Shown: piece by piece, positions 11,506 through 22,950 of the stretch
Numbering within the stretch: position 1 is the stretch's first letter
Layout of the letters: each line of letters starts with the position of its first letter
DNA from: Myotis daubentonii
Lineage: Eukaryota > Chordata > Mammalia > Chiroptera > Vespertilionidae
Reading direction: 5' to 3'
Length of the DNA: 64,000 nt
Assembly (NCBI RefSeq): GCF_963259705.1
Contig: NC_081847.1
Location: 85,806,485 to 85,870,484 of the forward strand
Notes under the pieces: generated by a model
Databases searched by the model: none
The model's input: the letters and a program-made list of their open reading frames with translations, nothing else
What the model was told of the DNA's origin: nothing
Program-made: the position numbers and the translations under genes

Positions 11506-11720
11506 GCCCAGCCGGCCTGGCTCAGCGATTGAGCGTCACCCTATGAACCAGGGGGTCACGGTTCAATTCTCGGTCAGGGCACATGCCGGGGTTATGGGCT
11601 CCATCCCCAGTAGGGGCATGCAGGGGGCAGCCGATCAATGATTCTCTCTCATCATTGATGTTTCTCTCTCTCCCTCTCCCTTCCTCTCTGAAATCAATAA
11701 AAATATATTTAAAAAGAAAA
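11506..11720 (+). mobile_element. Ves SINE
   Basis: Full length, flanked by AAAGCATTGTCCTA (11492-11505) and AAAGCACCGTCCTA (11721-11734), two mismatches in 14. Confidence 0.93.
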
Positions 11721-12173
11721 AAAGCACCGTCCTACCTTCGCACCCCACGCCAGGCCTGCCCCGCTGCACACAGAGGGGTGCCGGGCGGCAGCAGGCCAGG
11801 GGCCCTGGGAGCTGGAGGGGGCAGTGCCAGGAGCACCAGCTGCTGGGAGCACAGCCCGCGGAACAGTCACCCACAATGGACAGAGTGCTCAGGCCCAGCA
11901 AATCCCCTGGCACCACGGTATTTAGGCACATGTCCCAAGTTTCACACACTTTTTAAGTAACTGCAGTCTTTTTCTATTTCCTACTTCCTACGGCCACACA
12001 AGAGCACCCGGTCGGGGGATTACAGCATCTCCCTCCGACCCTGCCCGGGGAATAACGTTTCAGGCGTGTTTCAGGCAGTGGGGAGGGGAGCAGCACCCCT
12101 GGGGCACTGCTCAGAAAGGCTGACGGAAAGAATGGAGAACAGGGACGAGAAGTGGAGAGAAAGACTCGCAGTT

Positions 12174-12206
12174 CAAACGCGGAACCTCAGAAACGCGGAA
12201 CCTCAG
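12174..12206 (+). repeat. 16-bp tandem duplication
   Basis: AAACGCGGAACCTCAG occurs twice in tandem. Confidence 0.85.
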
Positions 12207-12464
12207 AGGCCAAGGCAGGTCAAACTGGAGACGCTGCCCGGGAAGGGACAGCGAGTGACTGCTCCTCGGGACCAAGAGCCGGGAGGAGCTGCGCGAGGAG
12301 CACGAGTCCCTACCCGCCCCCCACCCCCCGCCCCGGCTGCCCGCTGGGTCGCACCCCGGCTTCGGGAACCTGGGTTTCCAGAACATGGGGGACAGACTGG
12401 TTTCCCCTCAGTCGGGGCTGGGTCACATGTACGGCGTAGCCATCTGAGAGGATAGCCCCGAACA

Positions 12465-12585
12465 GCGGTCCTCGCCGCTGGTCCTTATCAGATTCACCTG
12501 GAGAACGTGGTCGGCATGCAAGGCCAGGCCCCTCCTGCCCCACGAAGCCTAGCTCCCAGGGGAGTCTGTAGACAGCCGGGTTGAG
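12465..12585 (+). mobile_element. MER5A-like hAT-Charlie fragment
   Basis: CAGATTCACCTGGAGAACGT and the following CCAGGCCCC resemble MER5A; ends decayed. Confidence 0.55.
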
Positions 12586-12681
12586 AGCCCTGCCACACAG
12601 CCATAAAAAAGACATTCTTAAACCACCCAAGGGAACTGCGTTCAAAATCAGGTGCTAAGGAGAAGCAATGGATGCACCACA

Positions 12682-13035
12682 TTAACACACTGCGTACCGC
12701 ATAGAAATCTCTAAGACATACGCCAGGGTCCGCACGTTTTGGGGCAAACTGCACGTTATTTAAATCATCATCATGCACTTTAGGTGTTGTTTTCCAATAA
12801 TTATAACATTTTTATTTACTTAAACAATTAAACAATTAAAGTTCCTAGTACCTTTTTAACGTGTGGTACTGCGTAAAACATTTTCCTCTATGAAGAGGGA
12901 CCAAACAAAATTTACATAAGTATCTAGATTCGCTCCTTTCTCCATGGGCGTGAAAAACGAGAACACTCGTGAGCGGTCCTTAACAGATGGAGCGCGAAAC
13001 ACGAGAAAGCTCCTGAGCGGTACGAAATGTGTTAA
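12682..13035. mobile_element. piggyBac-type MITE between TTAA sites
   Basis: A 346-base AT-rich element (12686-13031) lies between two TTAA tetramers (12682-12685 and 13032-13035). Its ends are inverted repeats: CACACTGCGTACCGC at the left and the complement of CACATTTCGTACCGC at the right, 13 of 15 identical. TTAA duplication is diagnostic for piggyBac. It has no coding capacity, so it would have depended on a transposase elsewhere. Vesper bats are known for recent piggyBac activity. Confidence 0.8.
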
Positions 13036-13222
13036 CAGAACAACAGATAAAAATCACTTCGATCGATGCAAGAAAGCTTTTGACAAAATGTGACGTTTCA
13101 GGACTAGGAAGCATGATGCCAGCGCATGGGGGCGGGGTTTTGCTGGAAACTTGGTCACGAGGAACAAAGACTCGTTCTCTGCATCTTCCAGGTCGGCATG
13201 TGAATTTAAAGAGGGGAGGGGG

Positions 13223-13449
13223 GCCGAAACCGGTTTGGCTCAGTGGATAGAGCGTCGGCCTGCGGACTGAGGGGTCCCGGGTTCGATTCCGGTCAAGGGC
13301 ATGTGCCTGGGTTGCGGGCATGTCCCCAGTGGGAGATGTGCAGGAGGCAGCTGATCGATGTTTCTCGCTCATCGATGTTTCTAACTTTCTATCTCTCTCC
13401 CTTCCTCTCTGTAAAAAATCAATAAAATATATTTAAAAAATAAATAAAT
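13223..13449 (+). mobile_element. Ves SINE with perfect 15-bp duplication
   Basis: Close to the family consensus (GGATAGAGCGTCGGCCTGCG; GGGTCCCGGGTTCGATTCCG). Direct repeats AAAGAGGGGAGGGGG at 13208-13222 and 13450-13464. Confidence 0.95.
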
Positions 13450-14006
13450 AAAGAGGGGAGGGGGAAGGGTATTATTGTCTAAGAGGAAAGTATATTTTAT
13501 GTCCTTCCTCCCTGAAATCAATTTTAAAAAGCAAAACAAGTGATTGGGGATAAATAAAAGTAGCAGGGGGTTCAGGCGCTCCTGCACACAAGCACCGTGA
13601 GCTGTGGCCCAGAGTCTTCCTCGTCCACGCCGGGGCTGCTGCGTGGGCCCGGGAGTCAAGGCGGAGACGGGCCAGCCTCCTGTGAGGGAACAGCACCCTG
13701 ACGCCGCTCAAGAGGCCCTCCTATGTCCTCTCGCTGGAATTTGTCTCCAAAGCCAACTCTAAACTCTGCAAGGAGAGACTATTCCTCAATCATCTTAATT
13801 ATCTCCCTTGATGCCTAGAGTCAATGTCTGCCTCCAGCAAGTGACTCAGAGATCTCCCTTTCCCCCGAGATAAAACTGTCATTGGGAAAACCCTGAGCTT
13901 TGGAATTAGGTTCCCAGCCGCTGTTATAAAGGCTGCTTTGAATTGCTCTGCCTGGGTGTAAGATACACTTCCCTATATAACGACAATACCCTCCCCCTTT
14001 GACTCT

Positions 14007-14185
14007 TTTTAAACAATATTTTTATTGATTTCAGAGAGAGAAACATCAATGAGGAGAGAGAATCATTGACTGGCTACCTCCTGAACACCCCCTACTGGGG
14101 ATCAAGCCCACAACCCGGGCATTGAACCTGGGACCCTTCAGTCCACAGGCCGACGCTCTATCCACTGAGCCAAACCAGTTAGGGC
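14007..14185 (-). mobile_element. Ves SINE, box B region shortened
   Basis: Minus-strand copy with intact head and centre CCCCAGTAGGGGGTG (14100-14086), but about 25 bases missing between centre and box B. Confidence 0.9.
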
Positions 14186-14969
14186 CCCGTTTCCACTTTA
14201 AATTCAAATGCCAACCTGGAAAGTGCAGAGCACAAGTCTTTAGTCCTCATGACCAAGTTTCCAGCAAAATCCTGCCCTCACATGTTCGCATCACAGTCCT
14301 GAAACCATCTCCTAATTCTCATTCCCGCTGCCCCCTGGAGAGCTCGACGTGGCCACATTTCCCACCAATTTCTCTGGTCCCTTCCCTTCAAGGGAGTCTG
14401 CTGAGATGTGAAGGCAGCTAGTGGATAGGTGGGTCCAGAAGACGACCTACAACGAAGAGGACCTGCTCAGAGACGTCAATTGTGTATTGACGAAAGGAGA
14501 ATGGAGACTCCAACAAACCGAGAGTTGATGTATCTGTCTTTGCCAGAGTCGAAGATCCCCTTTAAAGCTTCCTTCACTCCCACGGGGACAGCCATACACA
14601 CCTTTCTCTGGACAGCCCGGAACCCAGCAGGCAGAGGGATTCCAGGCCACCCAAAGCCACCTGCCTGCGCTTGAGTTAAAAACTCAATTGGAATTGATCA
14701 TTCCCAGAGAGTAGGTGTATTGAATTGCTGAGTTGGACAATTTTCTGTTTACTCCTTAAACACGGTGGGTGTGTTCCAAATAGTTGACATTCCTTGCACG
14801 CTATCAGTCTCACTACCGTAAAAGTGGGCTTTTAAATGTCTCCAGCCTGCCCGACTGTTAGCAACTGTAACTACGGCATCATTCGGATTCCTTGTCCGCG
14901 GGCTGGGGAGGAAATCCTGCACGTGCTGGGGACGTATGCGCGTGTTTGTGAGTGGCTAACGGTTTCAGA

Positions 14970-15120
14970 GGACACTGGAACTTACAAAGTGCCTTTCATG
15001 TCACCTCTCCGCACAAAACCCCACGAGGTGGAGAATGTTCATCATGGCCCCGTTTGACGGGAGAGGCGTCAAGAGGTGACTGGACTTGCCCAGGGTCACA
15101 AGCTGAACGCAGAAGGTCCT
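14970..15120 (-). mobile_element. MIR fragment
   Basis: GACTTGCCCAGGGTCACAAG and the upstream CCCCACGAGGTGGAGAATG fit a reversed MIR. Confidence 0.65.
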
Positions 15121-15616
15121 CGAAGCTCACGGCGGAAATTAATTTTCCATGGCACCACGCAGCCTCTCGTGATCAAGGCCTTCCAAGATCAGCCAAGGCA
15201 GGGCGAAACGGACACCTCAGGGATGTCCCCAGGGTCACACAGCGTGTCTGTGAAGCCTTCCTACGCTCTTGCCACTTAACTAGACTGGCCATTTCCTCTG
15301 GAACACCCCCATTTGGGGGCTAAGAAAGTCTCACACACATATTCCTATCTACCTGCCTTCAGACTCCAAAAGGACTGCATCCACTGGTTTATAAGGGTAT
15401 AAATGGGGGGGGGGGGTGTATCTTTGCAAATTAGCAAGAAAGAATCAAATGAGGTTGTGAATGTCATAGGACCGAGTGAGACAGAGTGTACTGACAAACA
15501 GAAAGCCTCCGTGCTGACGCCCCCTTACGCAGAAGGCCCTAACCCACTCTTCACTACCTGCCCCACAGAAATCCCTCCAAGGCTGAGCTCCAAGCTGACT
15601 TCCAAAAGGTCAGTGG

Positions 15617-15660
15617 GTGTACATGTGTGTGCACATGTGTGTGCACATGTGTGTGCACGG
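15617..15660 (+). repeat. 12-bp tandem repeat
   Basis: About three and a half copies of ATGTGTGTGCAC. Confidence 0.9.
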
Positions 15661-15699
15661 TGCAGCTCTGAGTGCAACCAGAGTAGGTAGGGTACAGGA

Positions 15700-15920
15700 T
15701 GGAAAGAACACAGGCCTTGGAGTCTCACACATCTGGGTTCAAATCCCAGCCCTGCTACTTAGTTGCTCTTCGGGAAATACCCTCTTGTTTCAAATCTCTC
15801 AAATGGAAACAGGAGACATCCTCCTTTCTTGGAAGATTACAGCAAAGATCAAAGGAGATCATGGTTTAAGGCCCTAGTACAAGGCCCGGCGTGTAGTAGG
15901 TGCTCAATAAATTACCATTA
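15700..15920 (+). mobile_element. MIR element
   Basis: CTTGGAGTCTCACACATCTG, GGTTCAAATCCCAGCCCTGC and AGTAGGTGCTCAATAAATTA run in MIR order; nearly full length. Confidence 0.9.
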
Positions 15921-18871
15921 GCTCCATGAAGTATCCCCTAACGACCCAACTCTGCTGTAATCCCTCCATCTTCAATTGCCAAAGCATTCACAGGCCCTGT
16001 TGCCGGCACATGTGTGTTATAGCAACCGGTGTCAACAGTTTACCTGCCCAAATAGATAAGAAAGACCTTGGGAAGGGGCACTGGGAGGAAGGCTAATTCC
16101 TACCTTTCTTTCCCCGACAGCCGCTTGTAAAATGCTGTTTACCCCAGGGGCTCCGTATGTTGGAATGAGCTAATTGAGGGAAAATGAGGTTCAAGCAGTT
16201 GCAAGGACGGTGGGCAGTTTATTGACCAACCAAAAGGTTTTGCAGGTGGACATGCCCCTGACACACCCCCTATCTACCCAAAGGGAGAGTCCCCACTCCA
16301 TTTAGGTTTTCAACAAACATGATCTCACGGCCTCTGGCTGCCTGCCCTGTGCACGCCCTGGAGGCCCAAAGGTCACTACCACACCCGGTGGGCAGAGGCC
16401 CTGGCAGCTAGCAATCCCACCGGCCAGGGGCACAGGCAGGGTCCTGCGCTGCCGCGCTCCGCGGGGCCTCCTTTTCTCAGCTGGACATGAGAAAATTAGA
16501 TGGCTGATCTCCACCGTCTATGGCAGCTCTGTCAATTAGTCTATTAACAGACCGCCTCCGGAGACCCGTTAAAAACATAAATGTGTATTTCTAAATGTAA
16601 CTTCATAATGCGTTGTGTTAAAAGGAGCATTTTCCATAATGAATCTGAATGAGGGTCACTTCGACGCCCAGAATAAAGAAATGTCGGTATTCAGCCATCT
16701 TTCCCACCCAGGAAACAGATTATTTGTGGCAAAAGGTTATGAAAGAAAGGGACACAGGAAGTACGCCCAGTGGGGAGGGGGCAGGAAAAGGGAGCCACGC
16801 TGCTTGGAGCAGGAACAGAGACGGGAGTTGGCAGCGGGCAGTTGAGGAGACGACAAAATTCAAAGAGGGCCCAAGACAGAGGATTCATTTCTCCGGCTCC
16901 ACTTAGAACGGGGATAGAAGGCCCAGCCCACCTCATCAGACCTGATGAAGGAATCTCACAGCTGCCGCACCGCAATGTTGGAGTCCTGCTGTTGTTTTTG
17001 TTCGTTTGTTTGGTTTTTGGTGACTTCTAAGTCATCCGGAAAAGAGAGTGAAAGTATGCGCAGTAGCCTCTATTTGGTATCTCATGCTGTATCATTTCCA
17101 ACTTTACTTTTGTTCCAACAACTAAGAAATTCCAAATAAATCCTTACGCAAAAGTCCTGGCTCCTGACACCTGGCATTCTCAGAAATGGCGTTCTTCGTG
17201 GCCATAAGCTAGGCACAACTGAGTCACAAGCTGTCAAGGGAAAGGTGCAGGGGGGTGAAGGGAGCTCCTTACAGAACGGTGGTGCCAGCATTTCCCCAGA
17301 CCACGCTGCTGGCAGGCCACCCTGCAGGCACCATGAGGGCCTGGAGTTCAGGGCGGATCCATGCAGGTCCCATCATGCACCTGTCCTCGCTCTTTCCCGA
17401 GGAGGTGCTGCCCAGCAGGTGCACAGCCAGCGGCAGGGGGCTCAGCATGACAGATGTGGCCCTCTCACCCCACCACTCAGCGCCCACCCCCACCCTCCTG
17501 CGGTCTGACCCTCGCTCCAGAGCTCCTTAACTACTTACATTTAAAAATCAACAAAAATTATACACATTTAATAAAAACCAACCTAACAAATGTATTAGAC
17601 AAATGCCACAGCTGATGGGAGCGAATTCTTCAGCTTCTCATCAGAAAAGCATTAATTTACAAAGGTCCGTTTTTTCTTTAAAAGCTATAATAACCACCCA
17701 AGGGAGGAAAAGGCTTAAAATACTCCTTGGATGAACTACTAAGAAAGCAGCGTGAGCATAGACCATTGGATGTAAACGTTTACCCTTGTATCTGCTCTGT
17801 GACATTTACATCACTCTTTAAAACTCACTATAATCAGAAGAGACCCCAGAAGTTCATGTTTGGTTCCAGACATAACATTTAAGATGACATCACGCCGCTT
17901 GCTCTAGGCTATCTTCGTTGGTTAGTTAGCATTTTGGGACAATGGGTGACTTTTTGCTTTTGCTATTTGCAAAATGCTCGAGGAAAGCATCACCCTATTG
18001 TCTTTTTAAAGCTAAAAATTAGCAGCTCTTCCCAAACAGGCTAAGTGGGTGAGTGGAGCAGAAAACCGAAGCGATGCCAGTGCGCACAGGGCGAACGGAC
18101 AGGGGGAGGCCTCGGGTTATGGGGCCGTTGGACAAGATGGAGAGAAGCTGTTTCCCATATGGGGCTGTGGCTCCACCGTCAGAAGAACCACACCCACTGT
18201 AGGCTGGACCGCGTCCACACCCACAGAGAAATACCCTCTCCTCCCTTCTGTCATCTACAATCAGAGCAGCAGGCAGCCTCCAAAGGAATAGAAGCCAATT
18301 CTTTCCATTCAGCAGAGAAGTAAAAATAGGATCGAATGAGCGGAGGGCGTGGAGCTCAGAACTGGGGCCAAATGTCCAGGTAGAGGCACAGCCCACATAA
18401 TCTCCCTCACCTCTAAACCGCCTGCTGGGCAGGAGTCCTCGGGCTCAATGGTTCACGAGGAGGACTGACTGAGAGCTGTTATCCTCACTGTTACGGTTTA
18501 TTACACAGACAGGGTGCAGGCAGAATCAGCAAAGGCAGAGGCATGTGCGCAGAGTTCAGAGAAGTACCAGCTGTGTCCGATTCCTGGCATCCGTGCGAGA
18601 TAATACACGCTGTCCCCCAGAGACGTGCACCCGAGCCTCAGGGTCAGAGTTTTATTGGGGCTCACTGTATAGCCATGATTGGCTGCTGTGAAAGGAGGAT
18701 AAATGTGGGTTTCTGCCACCAGCTCCTCATAGTTGGTCCTTGACCCTGGCTCCTGGGACAGAGCGCCTCAATCTCTTGGAATTTCCTGGTGACAGGAGCA
18801 TCTCTGTCCTAACAGGGGGGCCTCCTGGATGGGTGGGAGCTGGGGGACAGGAAGATCAAACCATAATGATT
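15921..18871. other. Unassigned intronic stretch, partly AT-rich and repeat-free
   Basis: No gene found. The parts 16120-16250, 16500-16740 and 17530-18010 are unusually free of recognisable repeats and rich in TAAT-type words, which would be consistent with conserved non-coding sequence, but no comparison was possible. Confidence 0.4.
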
Positions 18872-19074
18872 ATTTTTATTGATTTAGAAAGTAAGAGAGA
18901 GGGAGAGAGAGAAAGAAATATCAATGATGAGAAAGAATCATTGATTGGCTGCCTCCTGCACACCCTGCACTGGGGATCGAGTATGTAACCCAGGCATGTG
19001 CCCTGACCGGGAATCAAACTGTGACCTCCTGGTTCACAGGTCAACACTCAACCACTGAGCCACACCGGCCAGGC
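18872..19074 (-). mobile_element. Ves SINE
   Basis: Minus-strand copy flanked by AAACCATAATGAT and AAGCCATAATAAT. Confidence 0.92.
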
Positions 19075-19254
19075 TAAGCCATAATAATGAGAAGCTTAGA
19101 AATGTCGGTCCCATGCCCCGTCTCTGGGAAGGGAGAGGGGCTGGAAACTGAGTTAGGCGTGCGTGCCAAGGCCTCCAGAAAACCCTTGAAGTTCAAAGAG
19201 CTGCCAAGTTGATGAGCACGTCCATGTCCGGGGGGCGGGGGGCACCCCCCAGCT

Positions 19255-19600
19255 CTCTGAAGTCAGAACCCTTCTGGGTCTCACTCTGTGCATCTCTTCA
19301 TCTGGCTGCTTGTTGGCATCCTTTATAAGAAACCAATAAACATCCTTCTTTCCCCCAGTTCTGGGAGTCCTTCTAGCAAATGAGCAAACCCAAGGAGAGG
19401 GGTCACAGGAACTCCTGCTTACGAGGGGGGGGGGGGCGGGGGTCAGAAGTACAGGTCACAGCCTTGCCCTTGTGACTGGTGTCTGCAGTGGGGGGAGTCT
19501 TGTGAGACTGAGCCCCTAACCTGTGGGGTCTGACGCTAACTCCAGGTAGATAGGGTCAGAATTGAACTTAATCGTAGGACACCAGCTGGAGCCTGAGATG
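19255..19600 (+). mobile_element. Old interspersed repeat, LTR- or L1M-like
   Basis: The order CATCTCTTCATCTGGCTGC, CCAATAAACATCC, GTCAGAAGTACAGGTCACAG, GGGGTCTGACGCTAACTCC is one I know as a common ancient mammalian repeat, but I cannot assign the family with certainty. Confidence 0.5.
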
Positions 19601-20049
19601 TGGTCATTGTGGGGGGGGGGGGGCGGGGGGAGTGTGGTGGCAGTGAGGAAGTAAAGGGACACTGTGTTTCCCAGACAACTGCCTACATGGCTGATCACAT
19701 CATTAATCTTTCAGGCAAGGCTAAGGTGTGGCCAGTTCCCACCCAAAATCATATTGTTGGTCTTTCTGGAATGGCGAGTCCCCACCCTAAATCACATTAT
19801 TAGCTCGTGACAAAGGCCAGACCTCGTTGCGGGCGAGGTCAGATTTTGTTAATGTGCAGGAGGTAAAGGCTGTGCCAGGCATAAAGTCGGATACAGCACT
19901 AACCTGTTCACACAGGGCCCAGCAGTCAGGCCAGCCTCCTAGAGTTGAAGCCAGCCCCACTTCCTCCCTACAACACCTCTGTGGAAAGGGGGTGAAGAGC
20001 AAGGCAGTGACACCAGCTGGAAGCTTAAAAAAGGTAAAGCCGTCTACAG

Positions 20050-20289
20050 CCCACCTGGCCGGGTGGCTCAGTTGGTTGGAGTGTCATCCCAGTCACCAAA
20101 AGGTTGAGGGTTCAATTGCCAGGTGGGGGGGGCACATACCTAGTGTTCGGGTTCCATCTCTGGTTGGGGCTCGTACAAGGTGGCAATCAATCAATGTTTC
20201 TCTCACACTGATGTCTCTCTCTCTCTCCTCCCCATCCTCTCTCTCTAAGTATCAGTGGAAACATTACTCAGGTGAAGATTGAAATAAAA
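20050..20289 (+). mobile_element. Ves-type SINE, 'CAGTTGGTTGGAGTGTC' subfamily
   Basis: The head reads GGCTCAGTTGGTTGGAGTGT instead of GGATAGAGCG, which marks a third Ves subfamily, shared with copies at 52405, 60187 and 62337. The tail is of the GGTGAAGATTGAAA type. Confidence 0.88.
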
Positions 20290-21395
20290 GTCCCGTACAC
20301 TCCCAGGAGGGAGGGGTAGTGAAGGGTCTGTTCAGTGAGTAATGTGGAAGGACCGGGCATGTTATTTCGCTTGGAGGGCCTTGGGAAGGCTGGGTCTCTG
20401 TCTACACCACCTACCAGCTGTCGGCTAGGACACAGCAGGCTCTCCTGACCCCTGAGGCCAAGCAGCGTCACCCGTTTCGGAGGCCGGAGGAAGCCCTCAG
20501 TGACAGGCAGAACCACGCTCAGAAGCACAGCCTCCATCCATCGGGGTGTCCAGTCAGACCTGGCCAAGGATTCTAGCTAACTTTGCATCAATATTCACCT
20601 GGATACACCAAGGTTGGGAATAAGGAAGAATAAAAAAGTTCTATAAGCTCGGGACACAGCAGTCAGAACTTAGTTTGCCACAGACTCTGTGTGCAGACGC
20701 CCGACTGTTTCCTGTGCACTCCCAACCCCTATGCTGGTCTGCACGGGACCTTCTGCCTTCCTGCTCCCAGAGGGCCCTGGTCAGGGCTGAGCGCCCAGAG
20801 GCACTCAACAACCCACCAGCCACACAGTATCATCACCTTCTCACCCACAGGCCTTGGTGACAATAAGGAGCTGACGAGAGGCTTGGCTGTAGTGAGAACT
20901 CCGGCTTGGTGACATCCACTCCCATTGTCCTACCCAGAAATAGGACTTAAGTGGAAAGTAAGAGAGGAACTTCTAGAAAATGCTCTCAGTGAGCTAGACA
21001 TGTGCAGGACGTAGCAAATAAACCCAGAAACCACCCTCAAGAGACCTGGAAGAGAGAAATTCATCCTTCGGTGATATAAGCACTGCTGGGGAGGGGAGGA
21101 GGAGCTGGCACCCGAACTGAGTGGAACATGAGTGAGACACCAACAAGGGTCCACAGGAAGAAGTGTAGGGATCACATATTCCCCAGGCCCTTTGCCACAG
21201 CCAAGAGAGCATCTAATAGACAGATGCACGCTGTTCATCTAAACCAGGGGTGGGGACGTCCAGCCCTCAGGCCTACAGGGCCCGTGAAATCATTTGGTCT
21301 GGCCCTGCCAAGGCATTAGGGGTGAGTTCATTAAATGTTTGACCAGATATAGCACACTAATTTTTTAAGTGGGTAATTTTGTATGACCAGAGGAA

Positions 21396-21664
21396 TCTAT
21401 ATATATAAAAGCTTAAGCGACCATCCGACCGTCCACTATGATGCGCACTGACCACCAGGGGGCATACGCTCCAGCCTGTAGCTATGATGCGCACTGACCA
21501 CCAGGGGGCAGACGCTCAATGCAGGAGCTGCAGAACTGCGGTGACTTGGCAGCTGCAGTTCTCGGGTGACACAGAGGGAGCCCTGCCCTCCTGCAATCCA
21601 GAACCCCTCGGGGGATATTGGAGAGCCGGTTTTGGCCCTATCGGCCCTATCCCCGCAGGCCTAG
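21396..21664 (+). mobile_element. HeliBat-type Helitron with tandem internal repeat
   Basis: Starts TCTATATATATAAAAGC after A and ends GCAGGCCTAG before T, as Helitrons inserted at A^T do. Inside, a 46-base unit containing CTATGATGCGCACTGACCAC is present twice (from 21436 and from 21482). Each unit carries TGACCACCAGGGGGCA. Confidence 0.88.
21449..21513 (+). promoter_or_regulatory. Two tandem CTCF-like core motifs
   Basis: TGACCACCAGGGGGCATAC (21449-21467) and TGACCACCAGGGGGCAGAC (21495-21513) match the CTCF core TGGCCACCAGGGGGC at 14 of 15 positions. They are 46 bases apart and in the same orientation. Binding is inferred from the motif only. Confidence 0.5.
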
Positions 21665-21926
21665 TGATGTTATAAATACCCAAATGGCCCTTGGTGGAAA
21701 AAAGGTTCCCCACCCCTGCAAACAAGCCCCCCTCACATCATCAGGCCTCAGAAGATACAGACCAGCTCCTTCCTCCTACACGTGCCCAGGCCGGCGAGTC
21801 TACCTTCCGGGCACAGTTCTGGGCAGGACTGAGGCCCACACCCCTTCAAGCTCAGTACATGCTTCCGACCCTCGACCCTCCGTTCGTTACTCTGAGGACA
21901 GGGAGCGCAGGCAGCCATGAGCGCCG

Positions 21927-22018
21927 TCCCTCCCCCCCCCCACCCCCAACTCCCCCACCCCCCAACCCCCACACCCCACCCCCACCCCCCCACCCTACCC
22001 CCCACCCCCCCCCCCCCC
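21927..22018 (+). repeat. C-rich tract of about 92 bases
   Basis: Runs of 4 to 15 C separated by single A or T. The MYO5B sense strand is G-rich here. Confidence 0.95.
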
Positions 22019-22169
22019 GCAGGAGGAGGTTCCGCCTGGAATTTCCGTGTCCTTCTCGGCACAGAGGGAGGCTGGGGCTCCCGCCAGGTTGTAAAAATTA
22101 GGGTGGCGACAGAGCGACCTACTTTCAATGTCTTTAAAAGTTTTGAGACCAGCCATCCCCCAGAGTGAG

Positions 22170-22840
22170 GTGTTTAAATAAAAAATGCTGATGAGGAGAA
22201 CTTTAAAAGTGTATTTCATTCATCACAAAAGTGTCTTTTTGCACTCGTTTAAAAAATGTATTCTAACGACACCGTAGTCTCTAAAAAGATCATCCAGCCA
22301 GCTTCACCCCAAATCACAAGAGGTTGGGATTCAAGTACCCCTGGCAGTCCCAGAAAATATTTCTGCAAATGAGGGGGGAAATGTCATTTGAAGGATACTG
22401 AGGCAAAGCAGGAAAAAAAAAAATGGGATGATTTTCCGCTAGGATGGTGTTTTAGGAACTGAAAAGCCATTCTAATTACATCTGCAAACTTGTTACAACA
22501 TTAACCGCCACTGGGGCCTGTGACATTGATGGAAGAAACCATTTACCAAAAACCCATACACTTCAAAACACCTCTGCATGGCTCTCTTCATCTTAAAAAA
22601 CCTTTTTGCTTTGTAAATTAAAGGAACAGCCCTTCCCATACACAAATGACTATGCCACGTCCCTAGAAGGTAGAAAAGGTGACATAAGACAGTTCAGTTT
22701 AATGATGATTTATTAAGGGCGAGTTAGATAGCATGTATTCTCTTTTCAATACACTTTCACATTCTACCTTCACTCAGTCTAACTCATAGCAGGTAGATGA
22801 GCCAGGGATCATGAAATATTTATGCCAGACACGATCCTGG
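22170..22840. other. Unassigned AT-rich intronic stretch
   Basis: No gene or nameable repeat. Confidence 0.45.
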
Positions 22841-22849
22841 AGATCCTGG

Positions 22850-22950
22850 TCCACGCCCCTCGTTGCAGAGACGGGAAAACTGAAGCCCAGAGAGGTGAAG
22901 TCACCAGCACAAGGTCACACAGCCAGCGGCTGGCAGAGCCTTGCCCAGCC
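22850..22950 (-). mobile_element. MIR fragment
   Basis: GGGAAAACTGAAGCCCAGAG and CAAGGTCACACAGCCAGCGG are reverse MIR. Confidence 0.85.

Larger units (their letters stand above)
21245..21718 (+). mobile_element. hAT-type element split by a HeliBat
   Basis: Left end CAGGGGTGGGGACGTCC and right end AAAAGGTTCCCCACCCCTG are inverted repeats of a non-autonomous hAT element. The interior is interrupted by the Helitron at 21396-21664. A clean 8-bp duplication is not visible. Confidence 0.7.

Noticed and set aside
19700..19800. Repeated words CCCACCCAAAATCATATTGT and CCCACCCTAAATCACATTAT
   Set aside because: A degenerate short duplication within an old repeat; no wider pattern seen.
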